Below are positions 1 to 8,965 of a stretch of 64,000 nucleotides of DNA, one piece after another. The notes beneath the pieces were generated by a model. The model saw only the letters and a program-made list of their open reading frames with translations, was not told the origin of the DNA and ran no database searches. Position 1 is the stretch's first letter. The number at the start of each line of letters is the position of its first letter. The translations under genes were made by a program, and so were the position numbers. The DNA comes from Candidatus Saccharimonadota bacterium (GTDB lineage: Bacteria; Patescibacteriota; Saccharimonadia; Saccharimonadales; Saccharimonadaceae), in contig CAJPQG010000001.1 of assembly GCA_905372785.1 (NCBI GenBank), positions 1 to 64,000 on the forward strand, written 5' to 3'.

Positions 1-41
1 ATTAAAATACTTTTATAGTTTTTATTTTACTTGCGCGCAAA

Positions 42-70
42 ACCCGCCAGCAGAAGGTGTGCTGGCGGGT
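42..70 (-). terminator. Terminator of topA
   Basis: Perfect 11-bp stem (ACCCGCCAGCA pairing with TGCTGGCGGGT, 7-nt loop) just beyond the topA stop. Read on the minus strand it is followed by GGTTTTG, a short U tract. The first 41 bases of the window are AT-rich with nothing else recognisable. Confidence 0.85.
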
Positions 71-89
71 ATAGGCAAGCGCGCGGTGA

Positions 90-2450
90 CTATTTTTTGG
101 CTGCTGCTTTGCGGGTACGAGTGGTTTTTTTAGCGGTAGTAGTTTTCTTTCTGGTTGCTCCCCGCTTCTTTTTTTCTGGTGCGGCGGCAAGTAATTCTTT
201 AGCCTGTTCGTGTGTGATGGTTTGAGGCTCGGTGTCTTTTGGTACTTTGACATTTTTCGTGCCATCGGTGATATATGGCCCGAACCTACCTTTTAGCACG
301 CGAATACCATCACCGAAGTCAGCTATATGTTTTTCAGCTTCAGCCTTTAGTTTTGCGGTGTACAGCTCGCGCGCAGTTTCTAGTGAAATAGTGTGTGGAT
401 CCTCAGGTTTGATACTGACAAACAGCTTCCCTACTTGAATATACGGCCCAAACCGGCCAATATTGGCTTTTATATCTTGCCCATCTTCGGTTTGCCCCAC
501 GAGCCTTGGCAGAGTGAAGGCGTGTAAGGCCTGCTCTAGGGTGACTGTCTCTATGCGCTCTCCCTTTGGCAGTGGTGCGAACTGTGGCTTATCGGTGTCT
601 TCGCTAGAGCCAAGCTGCAACATCGGCCCAAACCGGCCGAATCGTGCCAAAATAACCTTGCCAGTTTTTGGGTGCACACCGATTTCGCGCGTTTTTGCGA
701 CTGCTGTACGGTCGATGGTGCCAGATTCTGCAATGCGAGCGTGAAATGGTGTGTAAAAATTACGCAGCATCGTTTCTTTTTCAAGTTTACGAGCGGCTAT
801 TTGGTCAAATTCCGTCTCTACTGTGGCGGTAAAATCATAGTCGACAATTTGCGTAAAATGATTAGTCAAAAAGTCGGCAATCAGTTCACCACTCGGCGTT
901 GGTAGTAGTTTGCCTTTGGTGCTGCCGGTTTTTTCGGTGACGACGTCTCGCGTAACTGCTCCCTGCTCAAGGCGCAGTAGTGTGCTGTCTCGTGACTCGC
1001 CCTCGCCCTCGCCTTTTTCGGCGTAGCCTCGTTCTTGGATAGTTCCCAAAATCGTTGCGTAGGTGCTTGGTCGTCCGATGCCGAGTTCTTCAAGCTTTTT
1101 CACTAGACTTCCTTCGGTGTAGCGAGCTGGTGGTCGAGAAAAGACTTCCTTGGCTGCCGCCGAGTGCAGCTCTAGCGTATCGCCGGCCACTGTGCTTGGC
1201 AACAGCGGCGCATCTTTTTTGCTGCCACCATATACTTTCAGGAATCCATCGAATAAAATTACTTCTCCCTTGGCCGTAAAATGAAGGTCTGGTGCATGCT
1301 CAATGTGGATGGTGATCGTAGTGCGCTCAAGTTTTGCTGCAGCCATCTGACTAGCCAGAGTACGACGCCGGATAAGATCGTATAATTTTTGATCATAGCT
1401 GTTGCTTGAGGCCACCTCAAGTGCCATGCTCGTTGGGCGAATGGCCTCGTGAGCTTCTTGAGCGCTAGCAGCCTTAGTCTTGAAGGTTCGCGTCTGGCTG
1501 TAGGTGTCGCCATAGGTGTCGGTAATGAACCGCTTAGCATCTGCTAATGCCTGCTTTGAGAGGTTGACCGAGTCGGTACGCATATAGGTAATTTTTCCGG
1601 CTTGGTATAGCTTTTGGGCTGCTGCCATGGTTGCTTTTGAGCTAAATCCTAGTTTGGCGTTGGCGTCTTGTTGCAGAGTACTTGTCGTAAATGGTGGCAG
1701 TGGATTCCGAGAACCTTCGTGGCTACTTACATCAGCGACTGTGAGCTTGGTTTTTGCTAGTTGCTGCAAAAAAGTATGTGCTTCTGCTTCGGTGTCAAAT
1801 TTTTTGTTCAATTCTGCACTAAATGTAACACCACGCGCTACAATCTCAGCGGTGACTTTATAGCTTGATGTAGCGGCAAAGTTTCGAATTTCGCGCTCTC
1901 GCTCCACTAGTAACCGCACGGCTGGGCTTTGCACGCGGCCGGCGCTTTTTCCTCCGGGCACTTTTGTCCATACTACCGGGCTTAGCTCAAATCCCACCAG
2001 GCGGTCAAGAATTTGTCGCGCTTGCTGAGCACGCACCAGGCTCATATCAACAAAACGTGGTTGCTTAATGGCGGCAGTAATAGCTGGCTTAGTAATTTCG
2101 TGAAAGACGATTCGCTTTGTAGTTTTTGGGTCGAGTCCTAGTACTTCGCAAAGGTGCCAGGCAATAGCCTCCCCTTCGCGGTCTTCATCGGTTGCTAGCC
2201 AAATATTATCTTTTCCGGCAGTTTTGGCGGCTTTTTTGAGCTCGTTAATAACCTTCTTTTTGTCAGGATCGACCTCATAAACTGTATAAAAATCATGTTC
2301 AGTGTCGATCGGTGGTTTACCGTCTTTAGTTTTTTTGGCAATTGAACGAATGTGGCCCACGCTAGACATGACGCGAAAGTCGGGGCCAAGGTATTTTTCA
2401 ATGGTCTTGGCCTTAGCGGGGCTCTCTACGATAACGAGTTGATGACTCAT
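90..2450 (-). CDS. topA: DNA topoisomerase I (type IA)
   Basis: A 786-residue type IA topoisomerase that relaxes negative supercoils through a 5'-phosphotyrosine intermediate. The N-terminal Toprim domain opens with VIVESPAKAKTIEKYL and carries the acidic DEDREGE motif near residue 88. The active-site region reads ITYMRTDS, with the catalytic Tyr near residue 290. The C-terminus has three GRFGP-type repeats instead of classical zinc fingers, then a Lys/Arg/Thr-rich tail of about 30 residues that probably binds DNA. Unlike many neighbours it has a real leader: AAGGAG lies about 6 nt before the ATG. Downstream (lower coordinates) is its own hairpin terminator. Length and motifs are normal for the family. 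Confidence 0.97.
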   Translation of the reverse strand: MSHQLVIVESPAKAKTIEKYLGPDFRVMSSVGHIRSIAKKTKDGKPPIDTEHDFYTVYEVDPDKKKVINELKKAAKTAGKDNIWLATDEDREGEAIAWHLCEVLGLDPKTTKRIVFHEITKPAITAAIKQPRFVDMSLVRAQQARQILDRLVGFELSPVVWTKVPGGKSAGRVQSPAVRLLVEREREIRNFAATSSYKVTAEIVARGVTFSAELNKKFDTEAEAHTFLQQLAKTKLTVADVSSHEGSRNPLPPFTTSTLQQDANAKLGFSSKATMAAAQKLYQAGKITYMRTDSVNLSKQALADAKRFITDTYGDTYSQTRTFKTKAASAQEAHEAIRPTSMALEVASSNSYDQKLYDLIRRRTLASQMAAAKLERTTITIHIEHAPDLHFTAKGEVILFDGFLKVYGGSKKDAPLLPSTVAGDTLELHSAAAKEVFSRPPARYTEGSLVKKLEELGIGRPSTYATILGTIQERGYAEKGEGEGESRDSTLLRLEQGAVTRDVVTEKTGSTKGKLLPTPSGELIADFLTNHFTQIVDYDFTATVETEFDQIAARKLEKETMLRNFYTPFHARIAESGTIDRTAVAKTREIGVHPKTGKVILARFGRFGPMLQLGSSEDTDKPQFAPLPKGERIETVTLEQALHAFTLPRLVGQTEDGQDIKANIGRFGPYIQVGKLFVSIKPEDPHTISLETARELYTAKLKAEAEKHIADFGDGIRVLKGRFGPYITDGTKNVKVPKDTEPQTITHEQAKELLAAAPEKKKRGATRKKTTTAKKTTRTRKAAAKK

Positions 2451-2512
2451 GTTGGCTCCTTTTTTATGTTCTTCTTATGCGAATTCTACTAGTTATACGC
2501 CTTGTTGGCATT

Positions 2513-3235
2513 TTACGCAAGCGGCTTGGGGGTGATGCGTGTTCCGACGGTCGGGTCCTCAGCGCAAGCGCGGGCGATGGCGCCTGGCGTGAGCAACGCA
2601 CATACGGTAATGGCCTTATGATGGTCGGCTGCAAGAGCTAGCGCGGCTCGGTCCATCACCTTGATATCAGGGCGCTGCAATGCGTCGTGTAAAGAGAGCT
2701 GCGTTATCTTCTCTGCCTCGGGATACACTGCTGGATCACGGGTGTAAACACCATCCACCTTAGTGGCTTTAATAATTAGGTCGCAGCGCAATTCAAGTGC
2801 GAGACTCACCGTGGCTGTATCGGTAGTGAGGTATGGCCTGCCAATACCACCTGTGATTATTACCACACGCCCCTTGTCAAGGTGTGAGATTGCGCGCCGG
2901 TGGGTGAATTGGTCGATAATTTGGTCTGTTTTGATGGTGGATAGCACGCGAGTTTCTAGGCCGGTGCTGTTAAATACATCAGCAAGCGCTAACCCGTTCA
3001 TAATGGTAGCCAACATGCCGATATGGTCTGCGGTAACGCGGCCAATGGCGGAATTGCTCATACTGGCTCCGCGTACATAGTTGCCGCCTCCCACGACCAT
3101 CACAATTTCTGCGCCATTGGCTGCTTTTTGTATTTCGCCGGCTATCCAGGTGGCCCGTGCTACATCGAAGCCGCTCGACCCCTCCCCTTTAAGTTGTTCG
3201 CCTGATATTTTTACTAGTACTCGCCTTTTTGTCAT
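2513..3235 (-). CDS. pyrH: UMP kinase
   Basis: A 240-residue uridylate kinase of the amino-acid-kinase fold, making UDP from UMP and ATP in pyrimidine synthesis. It starts MTKRRVLVKISGE and shows the VMVVGGGNYVRG nucleotide-binding loop and the conserved GRVTADHIGMLATIMN segment. The frame stays open upstream to 3274, but the start at 3235 fits the family N-terminus. On the minus strand TGC-TACACT (3242-3247) sits exactly 6 nt before this ATG with no Shine-Dalgarno site, so the mRNA is predicted to be leaderless. Confidence 0.95.
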   Translation of the reverse strand: MTKRRVLVKISGEQLKGEGSSGFDVARATWIAGEIQKAANGAEIVMVVGGGNYVRGASMSNSAIGRVTADHIGMLATIMNGLALADVFNSTGLETRVLSTIKTDQIIDQFTHRRAISHLDKGRVVIITGGIGRPYLTTDTATVSLALELRCDLIIKATKVDGVYTRDPAVYPEAEKITQLSLHDALQRPDIKVMDRAALALAADHHKAITVCALLTPGAIARACAEDPTVGTRITPKPLA

Positions 3236-3254
3236 GCCTTTAGTGTAGCACGCA

Positions 3255-4112
3255 CTAGCGTAATATCCAGTCATTACCAGAACGACTAATGAGACCGTGT
3301 AGCTCTAGCATGGTGAGCGCTATCGAAAATCGTGCCGAGGGTATATTGCTTTGGGCTTGCAATTGGTCGTTATCGCGCACGCCGCTAGTGATTAAGTCAA
3401 GAATAGTTTGCTCTTCCGGCCCAAGTGTAGTAGCCCGCGCTGTGGTGGGCTGCTTCGGAATAGGTGCAAAATAATTGCAAAAGTCTTCCACTGAAGTGAT
3501 AGGGTTGGCACCTTGCAGTAGTAAATTATTACAGCCTTCACTCAGCGGGCTAGTAATATTTCCTGGAACCACAAAGACGTCACGTCCCTGTTCGAGCGCG
3601 TGTTGTGCTGTATTAAGCGTGCCGCTGCGGTGGGCGGCCTCGGTGATAATTACGGCATCAGCTAGTCCTGAAACCAGACGGTTGCGCTGTAAAAAGTAAT
3701 ACGGACGAGCCTTCTCTCTTTCTGGGTACTCTGAAAGTATCGCGCCACCGTTTTCAATAAGTTCATGTGCTAGCGCAGTGTGGCTAGCTGGATAAATAGT
3801 TGGTAGGCCATTGCCGAGTACAGCAACAGTTGTGCCACCAACCTCAAGCGCGGCCCGATGGGCGATACCATCTACGCCGAGGGCTAGCCCGCTTATAATC
3901 ACGACGCCGCGCTGCGCCAGTGCGCCAGCCAGGCGCATCGTCACTTCTTTACCGTAACTGGTTGGCTTGCGGCTGCCGACGATAGCAACCCGCTTGCGAT
4001 CTCCGTCAGGCAGTGTCCCCATGTAATATAATGTTTGTGGTTTTCGCGCAATATCAGTTAATCGGGAGGTAAAATTATGGCTCTGGGGTGAAAGTTGATT
4101 GATTTTTGTCAT
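3255..4112 (-). CDS. dprA: DNA-processing protein DprA (Smf family)
   Basis: A 285-residue DprA, which loads RecA onto incoming single-stranded DNA in natural transformation. The Rossmann-like core is clear: GSRKPTSYG, ISGLALGVDGIAHRAAL, AVLGNGLPTIYP, the LQRNRLVSGLADAVIITEA stretch and GTLNTAQHALEQGRDVFVVPG. A winged-helix-like C-terminus (about residues 225-285) follows. The start at 4112 was chosen because MTKINQLSP matches the short N-terminus seen in small DprAs; the frame is open back to 4193 through the promoter of the divergent candidate RNA. The N-terminal SAM-like domain of longer DprAs is missing. No convincing Shine-Dalgarno site was seen. Confidence 0.93.
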   Translation of the reverse strand: MTKINQLSPQSHNFTSRLTDIARKPQTLYYMGTLPDGDRKRVAIVGSRKPTSYGKEVTMRLAGALAQRGVVIISGLALGVDGIAHRAALEVGGTTVAVLGNGLPTIYPASHTALAHELIENGGAILSEYPEREKARPYYFLQRNRLVSGLADAVIITEAAHRSGTLNTAQHALEQGRDVFVVPGNITSPLSEGCNNLLLQGANPITSVEDFCNYFAPIPKQPTTARATTLGPEEQTILDLITSGVRDNDQLQAQSNIPSARFSIALTMLELHGLISRSGNDWILR

Positions 4113-4130
4113 AATTTGTTGCAAAAGTTG

Positions 4131-4159
4131 TTGACAGGCTGTCAAGTAGGTGATAATAT
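4131..4159 (+). promoter_or_regulatory. Consensus sigma-70-type promoter for candidate RNA
   Basis: TTGACA (4131-4136), a 17-bp spacer and TAATAT (4154-4159), with predicted start near 4166. The -35 lies inside a perfect 7-bp inverted repeat, TTGACAGGCTGTCAA (4131-4145), between dprA and the candidate RNA. The palindrome could be an operator or give a -35 element on both strands, although no matching -10 for dprA was found. Confidence 0.75.
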
Positions 4160-4165
4160 CGAAAG

Positions 4166-4436
4166 TGATTGATCGCGGTGCGAGAGCGATCAACTAGCAC
4201 ATTCATATGTAATTATACATGATTATCATGTTAGACTGCGAGTAATGGGCGCTTAGTTTTCTACCCTCCACTGGGCGCACCCCCTTACTATTACTCGTAG
4301 ACTAACCTCTTCAACCGGCATATAGTAGTCTCTCTACTGTGTGCTCCAACTCCCCCTTTGGGCTGCTTTCCCCCTTGCAGTGGTTGAAGGGCAAAATGGC
4401 GCCAAGCGATGCCCACCCTTGCTTGGCGCTTTTTTG
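4166..4436 (+). ncRNA. Candidate structured non-coding RNA, about 270 nt
   Basis: No convincing ORF lies here, yet there is a consensus promoter upstream and a terminator at the end: a 9-bp stem GCGCCAAGC/GCTTGGCGC (4399-4429) followed by six Ts. In between are several strong stems: TTGATCGC/GCGATCAA (4169-4193, perfect 8 bp), CGAGTAAT/ATTACTCG (about 4239-4297), and CTTCAACC/GGTTGAAG enclosing a GCATATAGTAG/CTACTGTGTGC hairpin. I looked for and did not recognise the signatures of tmRNA, RNase P, SRP RNA or tRNA. A lineage-specific 6S-like RNA or a new class are both possible. That it is transcribed and folded is well supported; its identity is open. Confidence 0.65.
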
Positions 4437-4502
4437 CTGTTTGGACGCAGAAAGCTACGCGCTGACTATAGCGCAAGCGTAGGAATTTTTGGCAAAGAAA
4501 AT

Positions 4503-4563
4503 AGCCCGCTAGAGTAAGCTACAGAGTCAATATGACTCAATGTGAGCTATTTTCTAGCGGGCT
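4503..4563 (-). terminator. Long stem-loop terminator of the small membrane gene
   Basis: Perfect 11-bp stem AGCCCGCTAGA/TCTAGCGGGCT enclosing a second hairpin (GAGTCA/TGACTC). On the minus strand it is followed by ATTTTCTTT. This double-stem design recurs after most small minus-strand genes in the window. Confidence 0.75.
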
Positions 4564-4574
4564 TGGGCATTACT

Positions 4575-4883
4575 TTATGCTGGTAGATTTTCCGGCTGCC
4601 GTTTGTTTTGTACAGGGGTATCTTTTCCGTCAAATATTACACGAAGTGAGTCGTCGTTGCTGTATACCGTAAGGTTTGGCTCGTTGGAGCTCAGCCCTTC
4701 AAGGTTTAGACCTTCAAGAACTTTCCCCTCGCCAGTAATAATAGTCAGCGTATGCTGCCCCGTGACAATATGAGGCCACTTGGAGGTGGCTGACACCGTA
4801 AATGCAATTGCTGCAACAATAGCTGTAGTTGCAATAAACATACATACTGCAACGACAGGATCGTTTGCTTTGTAGCTTTGCAT
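4575..4883 (-). CDS. Small single-pass membrane protein, unknown function
   Basis: About 102 residues from MQSYKAND; an ATG at 4913 is also possible. One hydrophobic segment (about residues 12-34, AVCMFIATTAIVAAIAFTVS) is followed by a polar domain with alternating hydrophobics that looks beta-rich. I do not recognise the family. The unit has its own promoter (5043-5071), a leader of about 155 nt with a GTCTATAAC/GTTATAGAC stem, and its own terminator, like the small genes at 38-41 kb and 49-64 kb. No strong Shine-Dalgarno site is visible at either start. Confidence 0.6.
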   Translation of the reverse strand: MQSYKANDPVVAVCMFIATTAIVAAIAFTVSATSKWPHIVTGQHTLTIITGEGKVLEGLNLEGLSSNEPNLTVYSNDDSLRVIFDGKDTPVQNKRQPENLPA

Positions 4884-5042
4884 TGTTACATCAAAAGATA
4901 TGTATAGTAGCATTACTTGGAAAGTAACTGCAATTGCTGTAGCAATTATAGCTGATGATTTACACCACGTCCCTTCAGGTAGGCGACCGTCTATAACTGT
5001 TATAGACTACAAATCGCAATCAATGGATAAATGAATACGTTA

Positions 5043-5071
5043 ATAATACGGTGATTAAGGTAAAAAGTCAA
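5043..5071 (-). promoter_or_regulatory. Promoter of the small membrane gene
   Basis: On the minus strand TTGACT (5066-5071), a 17-bp spacer and TATTAT (5043-5048). It implies a leader of about 155 nt before the ORF ending at 4575. Confidence 0.6.
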
Positions 5072-5110
5072 GCCGGCCAAGCTCATAGTGCCCTGCTGCG
5101 TACATAAAGA

Positions 5111-5677
5111 CTACACCGATAGCGTTGTTGTGCGTGCCTCACCGCGCACGAAATGCTCTATTTCTTTTGCTACTGCTGGTAATATTGTATCTTGCAATAC
5201 TGCGTGCTCATCTTTGGTGAACTGCGACAGTACAAAAACGGCCTTGTCGGTACGGCTAGTATATGTATTCTGAATACCGATGCGGATACGCCAAAAATGC
5301 TCTCCCAGCGTGCGATTTACGGATTTGATGCCATTATTGCCGCCATCGCTTCCCTGGTTGCGAATACGAATATGTCCGAACGGCAAGGCCAGCTCATCGT
5401 GAATCACAAGAATATCCTCGGCTGCTACATGGTAAAAATCGGCTAACAGTCGCGCTGCTCGCCCCGTCTCGTTATAAAAAGTCGTTGGCTTTGCCAGTAG
5501 TACTTTCTCGCCAGCAATAGTTAGTTCTGCAATCTCGGCCTGAAATTTTGACTTATAAAGAAATGCTACGCCACTTCCTTCTTGGGCGGCAAATGTATCA
5601 AGCGCCACAAAGCCAATATTGTGCCGCGTGCCAGCGTATCTTGGCTCGTTGTTGCCTTGTCCAATAAGTATTTTCAT
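5111..5677 (-). CDS. pth: Peptidyl-tRNA hydrolase
   Basis: A 188-residue Pth that releases tRNA from peptidyl-tRNAs dropped by stalled ribosomes. The N-terminus MKILIGQGNNEPRY carries the conserved Asn, GTRHNIGF supplies the catalytic His19, and VIHDELALPFG supplies Asp94. GSDGGNNGIKS is the conserved substrate-binding loop. Length is standard. No clear Shine-Dalgarno or -10/ATG arrangement was found upstream. The 226 bp to the next gene hold an AT-rich divergent promoter region. Confidence 0.95.
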   Translation of the reverse strand: MKILIGQGNNEPRYAGTRHNIGFVALDTFAAQEGSGVAFLYKSKFQAEIAELTIAGEKVLLAKPTTFYNETGRAARLLADFYHVAAEDILVIHDELALPFGHIRIRNQGSDGGNNGIKSVNRTLGEHFWRIRIGIQNTYTSRTDKAVFVLSQFTKDEHAVLQDTILPAVAKEIEHFVRGEARTTTLSV

Positions 5678-5844
5678 AGTAAATAGTGCTCGTTTAATGG
5701 TTGGTAGTGCAGTGAAACTGTCACCTAGCGTTGCTTGTGTGTGGAAAACACTACATTTCTAGCATAAATTACACTTGTAAAATATAACAGGTATTATACC
5801 ATATAGTTAGCCGCGTACCGCTTAAGCTGTTATTAAAAAACAAC

Positions 5845-5873
5845 TTGTTAGTATTGCAAAATTATGATAGAAT
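5845..5873 (+). promoter_or_regulatory. Promoter of the LPXTG surface protein gene
   Basis: TTGTTA (5845-5850), a 17-bp spacer and TAGAAT (5868-5873), giving a leader of about 24 nt with AAGGAG (5891-5896) before the ATG at 5904. Confidence 0.65.
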
Positions 5874-5903
5874 AGCGGCAGATAATATAAAGAAGGAGAT
5901 TGC

Positions 5904-7205
5904 ATGAAACGAACATGGATCCGGCGCGTTACCAAGCCGATGGCACTTGGTTTGGCAGCACTAGCATTGGTTGCACAGCTCTTCTCGGGCTTCAATCTAC
6001 CTGGTGACTCAAGCAAGGCTTCGGCAACGCAGTTCGACAGGTTTAACAAAGATAATATTGTATACGGTGGTATTAAAGATAAGGACCACATGCTACACGT
6101 ATACGATAGCTATAGCGACATTCGCGCTATCTACGAGCACTACGGCATTACTCGTGCTGACATCGCAAGTATGACAATGGGCTCATTTAACACAAGTGAC
6201 TTTGGTGGTCAGCTAAAGACTCTTGGCCGCGTAAACTACAATGTGCCAAACCGTTACGCAGTTAACATCCCTGGCGCTGGTCAAGTTTACACTGGTGGTT
6301 ACTTGAACGGTGCTAACAATAAGAATGCGGGATACCCTCTCCAAGCACTTATTGGTAAGCGTTCAGCAGACGGCAAATGGTTTGCTATCGTACTATTTTG
6401 TGGTAACTTGACATACGTTGAAGACTTGCCACCAAAACCACAACCACCAAAACCACAGCCAAAACCAGCTGCAGCTTGTAAGGCTATCGACGTACAGAAG
6501 ACTGCACGTGACGCAGCTCGCCTAACTGCAACTGCAACTGTTGAAAATGGTGCTAAGATTACTGGTTACCACTTCGACGTAGTAAACAAGGCTGGTCAGC
6601 ACGTTGTATCAAAGGACGTTGCAGGCACTGGCACAACAGCGACACTTGACATCAACGGACTAGCTGCTGACTCATACACTGTACGTGCTATTGTAAAGAC
6701 TACACTTGGTGACATTACTTCAGAAAACTGTCGTGGTCACTTCACTGTTACACCAGCACCAGTAAAGAACATCACTGTTTGTGATCTTAAGACTAATACT
6801 GTAGTTACTATCAAAGAGAACGAGTTTGACAAGACAAAGCACTCAACCAACTTTGATGACTGTAAGCAGATTCGCGTATGTGACATCACTACAGGTCAAG
6901 CAGTAACTATCAAGAAGTCAGAGAATGACGCAAAGCGTTACACCAGCGACTTTAGCAAGTGTGAAAAAGTTGACGCATGTGAGATCGCAACTAAGGCTAC
7001 AAAGACAGTAACCAAAGACCAAATCGATGAGAAGACTTACACACAAGACAAAACTAAGTGTGAGCAGCCAACTCCTTCGGTAACAATTACAAAGACTCCA
7101 ACTGAGTTGCCACGAACTGGTATTGCAGCTGGTCTGCCAATGTTCCTTGGCGCAGGTGCCCTAACCTCAGGCTTGGTATACCTCCTAGCTGGACGTCGCA
7201 AGTAA
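5904..7205 (+). CDS. Sortase-anchored (LPRTG) surface protein with Cys repeats
   Basis: A 433-residue secreted protein. Residues 1-34 look like a signal peptide (KRTWIRRVTKP, then a hydrophobic run). An unrecognised domain (about 37-170) ends in a Pro/Lys linker. A fibronectin-like segment (about 190-285) is followed by three tandem repeats of about 33 residues (292-324, 325-357, 358-390), each with a Cys near both ends that could form disulfides. The C-terminus is a complete sorting signal: LPRTG at 402-406, a hydrophobic helix and RRK. It should be covalently attached by a sortase, plausibly the one at 25938-28130. A strong Shine-Dalgarno site and a uniform codon choice unlike its neighbours suggest high expression. 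The ligand is unknown. Confidence 0.88.
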   Translation: MKRTWIRRVTKPMALGLAALALVAQLFSGFNLPGDSSKASATQFDRFNKDNIVYGGIKDKDHMLHVYDSYSDIRAIYEHYGITRADIASMTMGSFNTSDFGGQLKTLGRVNYNVPNRYAVNIPGAGQVYTGGYLNGANNKNAGYPLQALIGKRSADGKWFAIVLFCGNLTYVEDLPPKPQPPKPQPKPAAACKAIDVQKTARDAARLTATATVENGAKITGYHFDVVNKAGQHVVSKDVAGTGTTATLDINGLAADSYTVRAIVKTTLGDITSENCRGHFTVTPAPVKNITVCDLKTNTVVTIKENEFDKTKHSTNFDDCKQIRVCDITTGQAVTIKKSENDAKRYTSDFSKCEKVDACEIATKATKTVTKDQIDEKTYTQDKTKCEQPTPSVTITKTPTELPRTGIAAGLPMFLGAGALTSGLVYLLAGRRK

Positions 7206-7236
7206 TACATAGAACTACCTTAAGCGGCTATCAAAA

Positions 7237-7264
7237 AGAAACCCCTCCCCCGGGGTTTCTTTTA
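7237..7264 (+). terminator. Terminator of the surface protein gene
   Basis: Perfect 9-bp stem AGAAACCCC/GGGGTTTCT followed by TTTATT on the plus strand. Confidence 0.85.
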
Positions 7265-7395
7265 TTATGTAGGAACTTTATCGCAAGGGGCTACTGACTG
7301 GGCGAATATTAGTGATGTATTTTGCAGGTGCAGCGGTTAAGTTTATTATGGATTGCCGTGCAAAGTTAACCACTGATTTGTATATGAATATAAAA

Positions 7396-7422
7396 ATACG
7401 CACCTGTTTTATAGGTGCGTAT
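7396..7422 (-). terminator. Terminator of der
   Basis: Perfect 10-bp stem ATACGCACCT/AGGTGCGTAT; on the minus strand it runs into TTTTTATATT. The stretch 7265-7395 between the two terminators shows no gene. Confidence 0.85.
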
Positions 7423-7458
7423 ATTAAGTTGTTGAACTAGTAAATAACCAGTTTGCAC

Positions 7459-8907
7459 TTAGAGTTTTTTGCGCTGTCGTTCGAGGCGGGCTGCCTGCTC
7501 TTGCTCGAAGCGTTCTTGCTCCTTTTGCTGCTTGTATGCTTTGGTGACTGCTTCCTTTCCCTCGGCGAGGCGGGCTTTGTTCGCCTTGATCTGCTTCTCG
7601 TCGCGGAAAGATAGTTTAATTGGTGTACCTTCATATGAGTATGTTTCACGCAGCAGTCGCTCGAGATATCGCTTGTAGCTCCAGTGAACAAATTTCAGGT
7701 TCGATCCATAAATAACGAACCACGGAGGAGTTGTATCTGTTTGCACTATATAACGCAGCTTTGGGTGTGTATTCTTTAGGCCAGCCGGCGGGTGTTTTTG
7801 AATTGCTTTTTGCAGCATAGCATTAAGTGCTCGTGTTCTGGTCGGCTGCTGCCGTTTATCTTGGATATCTAGTATTAGATCAAAAAGTTTCGTCACGTTT
7901 TGGCCGGTAACACTACTGGTAAAAATTAGTGGTGCCCATGGCACAAAGTTAAAGGCGTTAGCAATTTTTGGAATCAGCGAGTCATGCGTGTAAGCATCTT
8001 TATCTTGTACACTATCCCATTTTGTAACCACGATCACGAGACCTTTGCCAGCTTCGTCAATAATGCCAGCTAGTCGTTGATCAAGTTGTGTGTTCAGTTC
8101 GTGCACATCCATGAGCAGCAAACAGATGTCAGCTTCTTCAATCGCCTGCAAGGTGCGGAGTACTGAAAATTTTTCAATACCACGCTCTTGTTTACCCTGG
8201 CGACGAACACCAGCAGTATCGAGTAACTCAATTGTTCGGCCCATGTACCGAATTGGTACTCGATTAATGTCTCGGGTGGTGCCTGCGACATTAGCTACGA
8301 TTGCCTGTTGCTTACCCGCAAGGCGGTTGAACAAATTACTTTTCCCCGCATTTGGACGCCCAATCAGTGCAACGCGAATAGCATCGTCATCTTCCTGGCT
8401 ACGCATAGGGGGTATATTGGCAGTAATAGCATCAAGCAACTCGGTTGTACCAATATTGTGTTCAGCTGAGGTTGGAATCATAGTCTTGATGCCGAGTCGT
8501 TGGAATACTTCTTTACCATTGTGGCCTTTGATATCCGACTTGTTCATTGCCAGGATAACCGGCTTGCGACTTTTGAGCGCCTTTTTAGCAACCAAGCGGT
8601 CGTAATCAGCAATGAACATAGTACTATCCACGACTACAATAATAACGTCTGCTGCCTCTGAAGCTTCTGCGATTTGTTCTTGGATTGAGGCTTCGAATTC
8701 ATCATTTGGATCTTTAAGTCCTGCAGTGTCCACGAGCCAAAATTGGTGATCACGGTAACTTACTTTGCCGAGTACACTATCGCGAGTGGTACCAGCTTCG
8801 CGAGCTACAATTGCCTGTTTGGCGCGAACGAGTCGGTTAAATAATGAACTTTTGCCAACATTAGCCTGGCCAATAATTGCTACAGTAGGGAGTTTTTTCT
8901 TAGACAT
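7459..8907 (-). CDS. der: Ribosome assembly GTPase Der (EngA)
   Basis: A 482-residue tandem-GTPase protein needed for 50S subunit maturation. Two G domains are evident: GQANVGKSS, DTAGLKDP and NKSD in the first, GRPNAGKSN, DTAGVRRQGK and TKWD in the second. A KH-like C-terminal domain follows, ending in a charged Lys/Arg/Glu/Gln-rich tail. The start at 8907 (MSKKKLPTVAIIG) fits the family. TGC-TATAGT (8918-8923) lies 10 nt before it without a Shine-Dalgarno site, so the mRNA should be nearly leaderless. Confidence 0.96.
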   Translation of the reverse strand: MSKKKLPTVAIIGQANVGKSSLFNRLVRAKQAIVAREAGTTRDSVLGKVSYRDHQFWLVDTAGLKDPNDEFEASIQEQIAEASEAADVIIVVVDSTMFIADYDRLVAKKALKSRKPVILAMNKSDIKGHNGKEVFQRLGIKTMIPTSAEHNIGTTELLDAITANIPPMRSQEDDDAIRVALIGRPNAGKSNLFNRLAGKQQAIVANVAGTTRDINRVPIRYMGRTIELLDTAGVRRQGKQERGIEKFSVLRTLQAIEEADICLLLMDVHELNTQLDQRLAGIIDEAGKGLVIVVTKWDSVQDKDAYTHDSLIPKIANAFNFVPWAPLIFTSSVTGQNVTKLFDLILDIQDKRQQPTRTRALNAMLQKAIQKHPPAGLKNTHPKLRYIVQTDTTPPWFVIYGSNLKFVHWSYKRYLERLLRETYSYEGTPIKLSFRDEKQIKANKARLAEGKEAVTKAYKQQKEQERFEQEQAARLERQRKKL

Positions 8908-8944
8908 AATTGCTTTTACTATAGCACAGCTTGACATAAAAAAA

Positions 8945-8965
8945 TAGCAGCGGGCGTGGCTGCTA
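8945..8965 (-). terminator. Terminator of the HK-RR-pseudouridine synthase operon
   Basis: Stem TAGCAGC/GCTGCTA overlapping the stop codon of the upstream gene and followed on the minus strand by a run of seven Ts. Confidence 0.8.

Noticed and set aside
4291..4476. 61-codon minus-strand ORF inside the candidate RNA
   Set aside because: It reads through the terminator stem and has no start signals; it is the reverse of a structured RNA.
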